Shown piece by piece: positions 1-9,584 of a DNA stretch of 64,000 nucleotides. Made by a program: the position numbers and the translations under genes. The stretch lies in the NCBI RefSeq assembly GCF_016920785.2, contig NW_024609846.1:119811473-119875472 (forward strand), read 5' to 3'. Each line of letters starts with the position of its first letter. The stretch's first letter is position 1. Below the pieces are notes generated by a model. That model made no database searches. It was not told the DNA's origin and saw only the letters and a program-made list of their open reading frames with translations. This DNA comes from Ixodes scapularis. Its lineage: Eukaryota; Arthropoda; Arachnida; Ixodida; Ixodidae.

Positions 1-34
1 AAAAATAGTCAGAGTGCAGGCGAGCTGGTGTAAG

Positions 35-293
35 TTGAACATGATTGTAAACCTGAGACTGGGGCAGGAAGAGAACACAACAGAAGGTAGTAAAAAAGGA
101 GGCAACGTCTCAATTTGAGACGTTGCCACAACAGAAGGTAGTAAACACAACAGAAGGTAGTAAAAGAGGAGGAAACACAACAGAAGGTAGTAAAAGAGGA
201 GGCAACGTCTCAAATTGAGACGTTGCTTCCTCTTTTACTACCTTCTGTTGTGTTCTCTTCCTGCCCCAGTCTCAGGTTTACAATCATGTTCAA
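35..293. repeat. Foldback (inverted-repeat) element with internal iterations
   Basis: The left arm, starting TTGAACATGATTGTAAACCT at 35, is the reverse complement of the right arm ending at 293, over roughly 65 bp. Between the arms are four iterations of ACAACAGAAGGTAGTAAA and two copies of a short palindrome, GGCAACGTCTCAA with its complement (101-127 and 201-226). There is no coding capacity. The structure fits a small foldback or MITE-type element that expanded internally. Confidence 0.8.
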
Positions 294-462
294 GCAGGGT
301 GGTTTCGTTCTGCTACGACCCAAGGCTTAGTGAGGGAATGAGGTTTGTCTCATTTAAATCAGCGGAAGGTGTTTCATAGAAGAAAAAATGAAAGCCGTTT
401 ACAATTCCCTGTAATGCCGAATTAGCGCGCAGCTCTTGAAGAGGAGGAGGGAAGGGTGCTGA

Positions 463-628
463 GGGTCACGTGTTCTCGGGGGAGGGGCCCGAGACCTAGG
501 GGGGGAAGGGTCACGTGACCCCCCCCCCCCCGGTGATCCCCTCCCCGAGGTCCCTTGACCCCGGGGGGGGGGGGGGGGGTCACGTGATTTCGGAGTGTCA
601 CGTGACCTGGGGAGTGTCACGTGACCCC
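463..628. promoter_or_regulatory. Cluster of five CACGTG (E-box/CLEAR-like) palindromes among G/C runs
   Basis: CACGTG occurs at 467, 512, 581, 599 and 618. Four of the five sit in the longer form TCACGTGA, separated by long G or C runs. CACGTG is the core bound by bHLH-ZIP factors (USF, MAX, TFE families), and GTCACGTGAC is the CLEAR form. Whether this is a functional cluster or simply part of a repeat is not decided by the sequence, since no gene start is evident nearby. Confidence 0.3.
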
Positions 629-631
629 CCA

Positions 632-900
632 GAGAAATTTTTTCGCTAGGTTTAGCGGGGATATTTTTCCGCTAGGTTTAGCGGGGAAAATGTTCCGCTA
701 GGTCTGGTGGGGAAATTTTTCCGCTAGATCCAGCGGAGAAATGTTTTCGCTAGTTTTAGCGGGGAACTTTTTGCGCTAGATTTAGCGGAGAAATTTTTGC
801 GCTAGATTTAGGGGGAAATTTTCCGCTAGATTTAGCGGGGAAATTTCTCCGCTAGATTTAACGGGGAAATTTTTCCGCTAGATTTAGCGGGGAAATTTAC
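632..900. repeat. Minisatellite, about 27-bp unit, ten copies
   Basis: Ten head-to-tail copies of a unit close to GGGGAAATTTTTCCGCTAGA followed by TTTAGC. Each carries CGCTAG plus a near-palindromic CCGCTA/TAGCGG. Copies differ by a few substitutions and one short deletion, so the array is not freshly amplified. Confidence 0.9.
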
Positions 901-1246
901 CCATAATACACCGCGCGGCTATGCCGACGCCGACGGCGACGTCGCTCAAGCCGGAAACGAGCGCCTAAGAGCTGCGTTCTAAAAAAAAAAAAAAGGTAAA
1001 CATATGTTATCGCATATCCGCGTAGTGTGCAGCGAAGCACCGCAGAAACAGCCCCGTTTTTTTATATGTGTTGTGATGGAGCACCGGGAAGGGGTGTTGA
1101 ACTTGATGGGCACCAATAAATAAACATAAACATAGCCAATTGCTGCAGTCTATAAAGGGAGGCTAAAAATACGCATAGAACTAAAAACAAGTCAGCGCTG
1201 TGACAGTTAACATCATGCTCGGTTCTAAAGCCCCTACTCTTCTAAC
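901..1246. other. No gene seen
   Basis: Short GC-rich start, then an A-run near 980-995 and AT-rich sequence. No convincing reading frame, RNA gene or element end was recognised. Confidence 0.5.
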
Positions 1247-1664
1247 CGACACAGAGCCACTATACTTCGTCTCACCCTACGATGGACTAAAGGCAGAAGC
1301 TACGAACCGCCAGATCCAATCACGAGCCACTTAGGCATTGTGTGGTATTTCGTTTCGAAGCACGTATCCGCGCCCGCGTCTCGGATCACTGGTGGGAATA
1401 GGCGGACAGTGGTTCGGATCGAGCAGTGAGTGGCTCAACAATTTTACATTGCAAAGAAAGCCACGGCGAACTGGCTCCTTGCATTGTCGATGCTATAAGT
1501 ATGACGCAGCGTTTTTGGATTCGAAGCATTATTCGTCCAAACGTAATCAATGCTAAGCGTGTCATAGTTTAGCGTGTAACGTGATTGGACCTGGCGGCCA
1601 GTGGCTTTGGCCTTTAGTCCATCGTAGGATGAGACGAACTATAGACTTTGTGTCCCTTGGTTGT
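1247..1664. repeat. Foldback element with arms of about 90-115 bp
   Basis: The segment around 1260-1330, containing CCTACGATGGACTAAAGGC, recurs inverted at 1556-1650 as GCCTTTAGTCCATCGTAGG with flanking similarity on both sides. Arms are diverged, with several mismatches and a short indel. The spacer of about 200 bp has no coding signal. Confidence 0.75.
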
Positions 1665-1950
1665 TGAGTCATTCGAGGAACACGGTGGATCCATGATTCA
1701 GCGTGACATCCTGAACCAACGTTCTAAGATCTCTCAGATCTCAACGGATGTGTGCCGTTCGAAAACGGTCCTTCTCTGTGGCCCACCCGCGAGCAGGAAT
1801 GGGCGGAAAGCGATCCTAGCGCCACTCGCGTCACCGCTCCCACAAACGCCGAAAAAAAAAATCTTTCGTACGACGCTTTTTTTTGGCAAACATAAACTGT
1901 ATGCCTGCGCACGCCTGTGCAACACACTCGAAAGTCGAGATATATTTCTA

Positions 1951-2057
1951 GCCGATGCTACAAGCGCAAGTGTGGCTATCAGCATTCCTGCAAAGTACGC
2001 GCGCTCGTGCAGTGCAAGCACGGGTCAGAGTCGCATGCTCGCGCTTGTAGCATCGGC
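1951..2057. repeat. Small inverted repeat abutting the THAP foldback element
   Basis: GCCGATGCTACAAGCGC at 1951 is matched in inverse by GCGCTTGTAGCATCGGC ending at 2057. It ends directly against the left end of the larger inverted-repeat element, so it may be an independent MITE or an outer part of it. Confidence 0.6.
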
Positions 2058-2276
2058 CGCGTCTATAAACCGTTTTATCGTGGGTAGCGCCATTTTGAGA
2101 GCGAGAGAGAAAAGGGGAAAGGGCTACCGGCGCTTTCCCCCTTTCTGATTGTGTAGAAAGAGTAAAAGTCCCGGATGAGAGGCTTGGCCGGTGTTGGGCG
2201 TCTGCAGTGCCTGAACTTCGTTCGCGCTTTCTTCTCTGTTCTAAACTCAGAAACTTAATTAGAGCCATGGTCTTCG

Positions 2277-2450
2277 ATGGCGACAGTCCCCCGGTCATCG
2301 GGACACCATTGCTGGGTGACAGGGTGCACGAATAATCACAGAAAGCGTCGAATAGTGTCCGAGGACGTATGTAGCTTGCATGGAATCCGGCAAGGCAAGT
2401 ACGGCTGGAATGTTTTTAAGCTCCATTGCTTTCCGCATGACTGGAAATGA
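2277..2450 (+). pseudogene. THAP zinc-finger N-terminus, left arm (truncated)
   Basis: An open frame of 57 codons starts at the ATG at 2277. It shows CWVTGC (Cys12, Cys17), then KLHCFPHDW, matching the C-x4-C and HxFP parts of a THAP domain. It stops at TGA 2448 right after the FP motif, so the second half of the zinc finger is missing. It is clearly homologous, codon by codon, to the frame on the other arm at 3463. Known of the family: THAP domains bind DNA in P-type transposases and in host factors. Inference: remnant of a transposase first exon, not functional. Confidence 0.6.
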
Positions 2451-3058
2451 TGAACCATTTATACATTTTTGCTTGCAATGGGCCTATTTCAACGTAGCCG
2501 CTTTTAGTTGTAATCAACAAGCGATACACGAAACGGGAACCTCAATTAACTTTGTAAACGCCGGAGCTGCTACATATCGTCTTGCTGTGCTGTTTTTACC
2601 TTCGTGTCCCTGTTCTTATATCTCCTTGTGAATGAACGACGAAGGCTCTCTAGACGTACTTTTATCGAACCGCAGAAAGCCTCGAAGCACAATTTGATGC
2701 AATATTTTGAGTTCTCACCTCCAATTTCTATCGCTGGCACGTTCGCTGCCGCTGTTCCCCCCGTCGCCACACTGGCGGATGCCATGACTCAAACAAAGAA
2801 ACGTGCACACTGGGCTCGAAAACGCAGATCGCAACACACGAAACGTTCCTGCAGCGACTATCAAACGCCTCAAAGCGCCTTAGTCAACGGAAACAACCCA
2901 GCAGCGGCACTTCAAGGAGCGCTTTTGCCGGCTCTCTGGTATCGCGCAGGAGATCGCGATTGAAAAACAAACAATAGAACTACGTTTTCAACAATTTCCA
3001 GCCTCACCCGGCGGCGGAAATGAGCCTTCAAATAAGTGCTGTAGATGATAAAATCGAG

Positions 3059-3463
3059 TCAGTCAGCACTGCAAATTATCACTATTAAGATAAATTCAGT
3101 TACATAATTTGACAAGCTGAAACAGCAGTTATCACGAGAAAACTCGCACGCGCATTGCGAGCGTACCCCATGTTCATCGGCGGTACAGCGTTCGGTGCGC
3201 GCTCCATTCACGAAATGTTCCGAGCGAAGTCGAGAGGATGGCGTTGAGGAAACGCCTTTTCGGTTTACGGACGCAATCCACTGCCGCCGGAGACAGGGGT
3301 CATGTGGAAAGCGATGGAGCTCAAAGACATTGCAGTCGCTCTCGCCTTGCCGGGTTCCTTGCAAGCTACATATGTCCTCGGACAGTATTCTATGCTTTCT
3401 GTTTTTATTCCTGCATCCTATGACCCAGCAATGGTGTCCCGATGACCGGGGGACTGTTGCCAT
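3059..3463 (-). pseudogene. THAP-domain protein fragment, right arm
   Basis: A 134-codon frame opens at the ATG at 3463. Residues 12-17 are CWVIGC, 49-53 LHRFP, Trp62 follows, and 81-84 are SEHF. This is the order of a THAP zinc finger (C-x4-C, HxFP, W, CxxHF). The third zinc ligand, normally Cys just before SEH, is Arg80, and the spacing between the Cys pair and it is about ten residues longer than usual. After residue 90 the sequence becomes cysteine-rich without a recognisable domain. The start is supported because the left arm keeps the same ATG. It could be a decaying transposase exon or a DNA-binding remnant with altered zinc binding. I favour decay. Confidence 0.55.
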
Positions 3464-3699
3464 CGAAGCCTCTGGCTCTAATTAAGTTTGCGAGTTTAAA
3501 ACAGGAAAGAAAGCGCGAACGAAGTTCAGGCACAGCAGACACCCAACACCGGCGAAGCCTCCTCATCCGGGACTTTCACTCTTTCTACACAATCAGAAAG
3601 GGGGAAAGCGCCGGTAGCCCTTTCCCCTTTTCTCTCTCGCCCTCTTTCAGTAAAACGGTCTATAGACGCTTTACACACGCGCCAAATTACAGCCGCCAT

Positions 3700-3930
3700 T
3701 GCTGACCTTCTCTTGTCTTACCGAGATGCCGAGCAACTGAAACAGTAGTTGCCGATCCTCTCCAAAGGCCGATGCTTTAGAAAAGGACCCAGTTGAATAT
3801 AATGTGGCAATAACCTGGCCTGCTATGGTAATGATGAAGTGCAATAAACGAAATAAGAGGAAACAAAAACTGAAGGTCAGTTATGGCGGCGCCCATGCAC
3901 AGCTGCTGCAAAGCGTCTATACCACCGTGG
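3700..3930. repeat. Dispersed repeat shared with 17.9-18.3 kb
   Basis: The stretch with ATGAAGTG, AATAAGAGGAAAC, CTGAAGGTC and TTATGGCGGCGCCCATGCA recurs at 18090-18300 in inverted orientation and partly at 17928-18000. The similarity is clear but imperfect. It is probably a MITE or SINE-like family; the ends were not resolved. Confidence 0.55.
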
Positions 3931-4283
3931 TCTATACTTAAGCTGAAACTAAGTATAGGGATAGGTTGGGCACGGACCGTGTGGGGTAGCTTGCGGCGCT
4001 TGCCACGTGCTCCACGAGCGGAGAACGTAATCCTGCGCGCTCCGGACCGCGACCGCGCACGCGGGGGTCAGCGATGCGTGCGTCAGTGCGGCTGGCCTGC
4101 AGTGCCCGAGGCGCACAACTCTCGTACGCAAATGGAAACAGCGAATCAGAGAGTCATGTCCGGACAAGGCGCGGGCTTCGCATGATCGATAGTGCATGCT
4201 CGGGGGCTCGCCGGACTCAAGATCCATCGTGTACGCCACTGCCCGCTGGGCAGACTCCGTTTCAGCGTTAGCTTGGCTCCGGA
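3931..4283. other. GC-rich spacer, no gene seen
   Basis: Overlapping reading frames occur on both strands but none has a recognisable motif, and all are typical of chance openings in GC-rich DNA. Confidence 0.45.
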
Positions 4284-5423
4284 CAAAAAATTTCAAAATT
4301 CAGTGCCACCTCGTGGTTCAAAAAGCATTTTCGATTTCTACAGACTTATGGCGTTTATGAATCTTTAAACTGTGTTTCATCTGGCACCGTTACTTTAGCA
4401 TGTTGACGGCTGATAAGAATTGGTTCTTCGATCACCTTATAATTATTTCTTCAATTGTTTCACTTTTTTTTCTGTGAACATAAGAACTGACCAGTACAAA
4501 GTGGCGACCCATAGGCGCCTCGATTCAATTTCCCCCATAAAAAGGCTTTAGAGCCAACCTTGTGCCAAGAGATTAATTGATATTTGAACCACACTACCAA
4601 ATAACTGCTTACACAGCCGTTGTAAATTCTAACTAATTTGTGCGTCGTGCTGTGCTGACGCCTCCGAACGTACAGGCCTCATATATCTTCCGTTGGCAGT
4701 ATCACGGGGGAAGAAACACAAGAAACAAGGTGGAAGAAACGGTGTACGAAGCACGATGGAAGAAATGTTTCTTCCACCGTGATAGTATATACCCATACAT
4801 CTCCAACTTCTTCCTTCATCAGCCTCAAGAAGGCCGCGATTAGTTTGATTGTGGTGGGCTAGAGGGGGGAGGTGTGACGATCGCGCTTGCGAAAGTGACT
4901 CAGTGATTCAGCATGCGGAGCTGTGGTGGGTTATAACGGGGTGAAGAGCTATTGATAAGCTAGCAGCGCCACCCTGCACTGCAGGGAATAGAAGGTGAAA
5001 GTACATCGAGTGCATCACAAGCCCACCTAGCTTTACCACATCCTGTCTTCTCTGCGTCGAGCTCAATGTGTCGTGCCCAATTTCGTTATGACTAACAAGG
5101 TAATACAAGGTATGACTAACTTCACGATTGTGAACAACAGTGAAGACATTTTATTTTTCTTGAGTGTTCGTAGTACGGCGGAGTGCCGTTGTGGCGCTAC
5201 TGCGGGCATATCGATGCTAACGCTGCGTGCTGAACAGCCTTGCCATTTTCTCCCGCTGGACGAAGCGAGCGATTGTCACACCTAAAGCCCCTTGATAAAG
5301 GCGTTCGCAAACACATCGAGGGGCTTTATTCACACCTCCCCTTCTAGCCCACCATAGTTTGGCGCAAATACACCGAATATGGTGATGGTTCTCAAAGTTG
5401 CCAGACTGAATTTCGAAAAGGGT
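4284..5423. mobile_element. MITE family A, copy 1, interrupted by a nested element
   Basis: It starts near AAAATTTCAAAATTCAGTGCC and ends at CTGAATTTCGAAAAGGG (5423). It is homologous along its length to 9112-9584, which shows the intact form with inverted ends CCCTTTTCGAAATTCAG. Here the element is split by the insertion at 4848-5354. Both copies share the conserved interior GAATTGGTTCTTCGAT and CCCATA(G/A)(G/A)CGCCTCGATTCA. Confidence 0.75.
4848..5354. mobile_element. Element nested in MITE A, TIR TGGTGGGCTAGA
   Basis: Left end carries TGGTGGGCTAGA and right end TCTAGCCCACCA. The host sequence TAGTTTG is duplicated on both sides (4841-4847 and 5355-5361), matching a single TAGTTTG in the uninterrupted copy near 9512. 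There is no coding capacity. The 7-8 bp duplication suggests a hAT- or MULE-type mechanism. Confidence 0.75.
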
Positions 5424-5485
5424 TTATCGGAGTGACGAAGCGAGCGATTGTTACACCTCCCCTTCTAGCCCACCATAGCTGGGCG

Positions 5486-5812
5486 TAGTGCCACTAAATA
5501 AGCTACGCTTCAGAGTAACGACACTTGGCCATATTGTGGCTTAAAATCATGGTCGCTAATTATCTGAAGCTTTATTTGAAATCCAAAGAAACGCTTTTCC
5601 GGCCTCCACAAATCTTTAAACAGTTCGCGACAGAGCAAAGCAATATTACATGAGTTTCCTAACACATAATCTAATGCTGAGGAAGTCGTAATTTTGAATC
5701 ATGACGATCGGCAATTGCGTCTGCTCTGCACAAGCACCAAAATGACGGCGCCCACAACAATGTCGGGGAACAGAGTGCCGATATTCTAAGCGCAGCTGAT
5801 TTAGTGGCTCTG
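5486..5812 (+). mobile_element. MITE family B (hAT-type), copy 1
   Basis: A 327-bp element with inverted ends TAGTGCCACTAAAT and, read inverted, CAGAGCCACTAAAT. Flanking 8-mers GCTGGGCG (5478-5485) and GCTTGGCG (5813-5820) match at 7 of 8 positions, as expected for a hAT target duplication. No coding sequence. Four further copies lie in this window. Confidence 0.88.
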
Positions 5813-5941
5813 GCTTGGCGCAAACACACCGAAGATGATGATGGTTCTCAAAGTTGCCAGACTGAATTTCGAAAAGGGTTTATCGGAGTGACGAAGCGAG
5901 CGATTGTTACACCTCCCCTTCTAGCCCACCATAGCTGGGCG

Positions 5942-6268
5942 TAGTGCCACTAAATAAGCTACGCTTCAGAGTAACGACACTTGGCCATATTGTGGCTTAA
6001 AATCATGGTCGCTAATTATCTGAAGCTTTATTTGAAATCCAAAGAAACGCTTTTCCGGCCTCCACAAATCTTTAAACAGTTCGCGACAGAGCAAAGCAAT
6101 ATTACATGAGTTTCCTAACACATAATCTAATGCTGAGGAAGTCGTAATTTTGAATCATGACGATCGGCAATTGCGTCTGCTCTGCACAAGCACCAAAATG
6201 ACGGCGCCCACAACAATGTCGGGGAACAGAGTGCCGATACTCTAAGCGCAGCTGATTTAGTGGCTCTA
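5942..6268 (+). mobile_element. MITE family B, copy 2 (in the tandem duplicate)
   Basis: Near-identical to the copy 456 bp upstream. It arose by segmental duplication and not by a separate insertion, because its flanks are also duplicated. Confidence 0.88.
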
Positions 6269-6302
6269 GCTTGGCGCAAACACACCGAAGATGATGATGG
6301 TT

Positions 6303-6807
6303 CTATATTTGCCTTCTGTCTATATTTGCGTTCTGTGCATGCACAGAAGGCAAATATAAACACACGAGCATGGAGAGGAGTGATGACCCTGGTGACTGCT
6401 CCAGCGCCTTATAACAATGTTTATTTTATTTAGAAAAACATTTTATAATGAGGTGGCAGTTAAGTTTTATTTACGCATTTGTGTAGGTTTCGTCGGCAGC
6501 AAGGGAAATGACAGAAACAGCCTAGACACCTAAACAACAATGACTCACGCTTGCTCCCAGAAGCTAATTCTTGCATTGTTTACCCCGGTTGTTGCTGTTG
6601 CTTCTTTCGCTTTGAAATTTGAACGCAACCAACACAAATGTGTGAACCGGTCATTATGCTTCGTTCACACTAAGGACGCAACGTGCCAAACTTTCATAAC
6701 ACACGCAAATGTAAGCGCAGTAAGCGTAGCACTTTCGTTCACACTACAAGCAGAAAGATCACAACGTGTGCAACTGAAGCAAACTTCGTGGGTGAGGTGA
6801 GGTTGTT
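6303..6807. other. No gene; contains a 16-bp-arm inverted repeat
   Basis: TATATTTGCCTTCTGT (6304-6319) is matched by its exact reverse complement at 6343-6358. Beyond it the sequence is AT-rich with two copies of CTTCGTTCACACTA or a close variant. Nothing gene-like was recognised. Confidence 0.5.
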
Positions 6808-7237
6808 AAAGGGACAATGAAACGAAATTTGGACTTCGCAAAATAAGGCCGCAGAATCGTTGAACGGGACGCTATAAACTCCAAAACAGTATTCATACAT
6901 CAGTGTCTCAAACGGATGGCTGTATTTTTTTAAAAGAAGGGCGCAATCAAGCGAGGGCTTTGACGTCACGATCCTCATGGAACAGTTGAGAATGAGGGGA
7001 AGCGGCCTCGCTTCTCTCCTCCTTGCTTCCGTTCGCCTACTCGAGGGGACGAAGCGAGGAGGTGAGGGAATGAGAATAGTGACGTCACCTGTCTCGTCGG
7101 CCTCGTCGGCCGTGTTCAATCGCGCACTTCTTTTCCAAGAATACGGCCAATCGTGTTCAATCGCGCACTTCTTTTCCAAGATATCGCTGTATGAGCCTCG
7201 TTTTGTGAGCTCGAAATTTCGGTTCCGTATCTTTTTA
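6808..7237. mobile_element. Probable MITE with TTAAAGGGA ends
   Basis: It begins TTAAAGGGACAATGAAACGA and ends, inverted, in GGTTCCGTATCTTTTTAA. A direct repeat TTCAATCGCGCACTTCTTTT occurs twice around 7118-7180. A hairpin with 14-bp arms (TTCGGTTCCGTATC) straddles the right end. Boundaries are tentative. Confidence 0.4.
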
Positions 7238-7386
7238 AAGGGATACGGAACCGAAACTTTTGACCCGGTTAATGATACAACCGATACGTATTGCACCATG
7301 TGCGACAAGGTTTTGTTTGCTTCTACAAGTTACGAGACTTCCGGCCTCTGCGCCAGCTCAGAGACTACTAGCACACCGAATCAAAT

Positions 7387-7608
7387 ATGAGTAACTTCGA
7401 TTTCAACGAGCCCTGCCCTGCGGTTTCACCGAACGTCCAGGCTCATCTGAGCAAGCGCGTGTCTTTTAGGAGAAATCGAAGAAAAGAAAAAAGCAATGAA
7501 GTTGACATGTCTGCAAACCAACTTGATGGATCAGCGGTCGCAAACTTCGCCGCGTTGAGAGAGCCTTACACGGCGCAACAAACGTTGGACGTTTCGCGAG
7601 CTTCATGA
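7387..7608 (+). CDS. Unrecognised 73-residue reading frame
   Basis: An ATG at 7387 opens a 73-codon frame ending at TGA 7606-7608. The product is polar, with a basic stretch RRNRRKEKS in the middle and no hydrophobic or cysteine motif. It is preceded by another open frame (to 7390) containing YCTMCDK. I do not recognise either. It may be part of a decayed transposon gene or chance. Confidence 0.18.
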   Translation: MSNFDFNEPCPAVSPNVQAHLSKRVSFRRNRRKEKSNEVDMSANQLDGSAVANFAALREPYTAQQTLDVSRAS

Positions 7609-8112
7609 CGCCGAAAGAATGTTTTACTTTGTCTTAACTAAACGCTCTCGCAGTACAGGAGGTGGATATGAAAAGTGCCTTATTTTTTAGTGAAAACAAT
7701 GCCGGGCTCTTTTTTACTCAGAAGATGTTCGTGCTAGGTAAAATGGTGGCAGACGCTGTGCAAGAAAAAAAAAGACGCAGAAAACGTATAGCAGAAAAGC
7801 GCGGCATAACTGAATGAAATCTTCCTATGAACTTTTTCACAATTAGCTGGCAAGGCAAACAAAGAATGTAAATCCTCTAGACTTCCAAGGAAGGGTCAAA
7901 GGAAAGAGAACACCTTGCATCGCTTGCATACGTCCAAGGAAAACTCTTTACGTGGCAACCGCGCCCCAAACGACGTAAGGGAAAATATGTGTAATACAAG
8001 TTTACCAAGCATTGAACGTAGCTTCGTACTTTTGGTTATTTTAGCCGAACCCACGATCGCGGGCGGGACCAATGAGTCAAAAAATGCAATGTTGTACCTT
8101 TTAATTTTTTCC
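7609..8112. other. No gene seen
   Basis: AT-rich with A-runs (about 7767, 7779). Short overlapping frames on both strands around 7896-8138 show no motif. Confidence 0.45.
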
Positions 8113-8210
8113 ATCTCTTGACTTGTTAGATCTCTCAACCCTCATAGGTTCTCTTGACTCATGTTGAACGAGTCCAGGGGTTCAACGAGTCAGGAGATCC
8201 AATATTACAC
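8113..8210. repeat. Degenerate copies of the 17-bp GAGTCAAGAGATCCAAC repeat
   Basis: Units on both strands, e.g. CTCTTGACTCATGTTGAACGAG and AACGAGTCAGGAGATCCAAT, match the arrays at 26.7 and 28.6 kb. Confidence 0.65.
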
Positions 8211-8252
8211 TCTCAACTTCTCTTCGTATTCAGGAGGCAGCTAATATAAACT

Positions 8253-8282
8253 CCCCCCCCCCCCCCCCCCCCACACACACAG
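8253..8282. repeat. Poly-C run (about 20) followed by (CA)n
   Basis: A homopolymer of C at 8253-8272 runs into ACACACACA. Length is likely unstable in assembly. A near-identical arrangement recurs at 58066-58100. Confidence 0.95.
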
Positions 8283-9111
8283 ACACAAAAAAAAAATTTA
8301 GAACGCATCATTGCAGTCCTTGAATCCCGACAACCCGCATGTAGCATGTAAAGCGGCGATGCGTCTCAAAATTTGTCTAACCGATGACAGATTGCAGTTT
8401 TACCTATGTTGTAAAGCAAAATCCTTGATTGAGGACTCGAGGTGCCTCAAGCTTCGTCATTTATATTCCTTGCATTCTAACTGGTCTGTCGTAAAAGTAT
8501 TAACTCGCGTAGCGATTAATGCGAACGAAACAACCGTTACGATGATTTAGAGCCGTTATGCCAGCAGATACGGCAAGTATACACTTTGTGCAAGCTGCGT
8601 CTGCAGTCTGAGCGTAGCAGTAGACGCGTGCCGTCTTCACCGTATATCTATCAGGATTGGCGGACATGGTAACTTGGCTAGTTAACCAAAATGGGTAAAT
8701 ATTGGTATTATGGGCCATGTGGCAATTGCAGTATTGACGGCAATTACTATTAGGGGCCAAACCAATTAAAATAATTCGCGAAAATGTATTAGTCCTTGAG
8801 ATATTAATTTATCAGTTTTCACGTCATTTAGCCAGATTTATAAATTGCGCCTCAAAAGAGCGTCGACAGCTCTGGCCACAATGACGCCTCGAAGAACGAG
8901 GTAGTCGTTGAAGTCACGTCGTCACTTGTGTCCTCGGCGCACCTATCAAGGACACGCTGCCGAGAGAGTGACATGCTTGAAACGGCTGAAAGAAGAAAAA
9001 AAAAAACGCAAAAATCGATTTAACAATATTTTTTTTAACTATTACCCTTTCGGAATTTTTTTTCAATTGATCTGGACTTGTAATTGTAATTGCCGCCAAT
9101 ACTGCAATAAA
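8283..9111. other. No gene; inverted repeat around GCAGTATTG(A/G)CGGCAATTA
   Basis: A motif of about 28 bp near 8720-8750 recurs inverted near 9082-9110, which may mark the ends of a small element of about 390 bp. The overlapping frames inside (8908-9330) lack motifs. Confidence 0.45.
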
Positions 9112-9584
9112 CCCTTTTCGAAATTCAGCGCCATCTGGTGGCTTAAAAAGCAGCTTCACCTTCGACAAACTAATGGTAGTCAAGAAACCATGTTTTATCT
9201 GGCACCACCGCTTTTGCGCGTCAATGGCAGATGGGAATTGGTTCTTCGATAGCCTCATAATTCTTCCTTGCTTTGTTTCACTTAAGATGGCGTGAAGGTG
9301 AGAACTGACCAATACAAAGCGGCGACCCATAAACGCCTCGATTCAATTTCCGCCATTACAAGGCTTTAGAGCCAAACTCGTGCCGATATAAACGCAGCTC
9401 TCCTATCCAATTCGTACGCCGTGTCATACTGACGTCTGGAACGTACAGGACTCGTATGTCCTCCGTTTGGTAGTATCAACTTCTTCCCTCACCAGCCTCA
9501 AAAGGCCGCCATTAGTTTGGCACAAGTGCCATACACTGAGATGATGATAGTGGTCAAAGTTGCCAGACTGAATATTGAAAAGGG
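9112..9584. mobile_element. MITE family A, copy 2 (uninterrupted)
   Basis: Inverted ends CCCTTTTCGAAATTCAG at 9112 and CTGAATATTGAAAAGGG at 9584. The interior matches copy 1 at 4284-5423 without the nested insertion, which fixes the empty site of that insertion. No coding capacity. Confidence 0.8.

Larger units (their letters stand above)
2059..3669. mobile_element. Long-inverted-repeat element carrying a THAP domain in both arms (P-element-like)
   Basis: The sequence from 2059 (GCGTCTATA) to about 2441 recurs inverted from 3669 back to about 3296, giving arms near 380 bp that match well but not perfectly. Each arm contains the start of the same protein, read inward (2277-2450 on plus, 3463-3059 on minus), beginning with a THAP-type zinc finger. 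THAP domains are the DNA-binding part of P-element transposases, and some P-superfamily elements have long inverted repeats. No catalytic domain is present in the 850-bp centre, so this is non-autonomous. It could be a true foldback element or two head-to-head truncated copies. Confidence 0.65.
5361..6302. repeat. Tandem duplication, 456-bp unit, two full copies plus a start of a third
   Basis: The unit begins GGCGCAAA(T/C)ACACCGAA at 5361 and again at 5817, with a third start at 6273 that breaks off near 6302. The copies differ at only a handful of positions. Each unit joins the end of MITE A, a fragment of the TGGTGGGCTAGA element end and a full MITE B. Near identity points to a recent unequal exchange. 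Confidence 0.92.
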
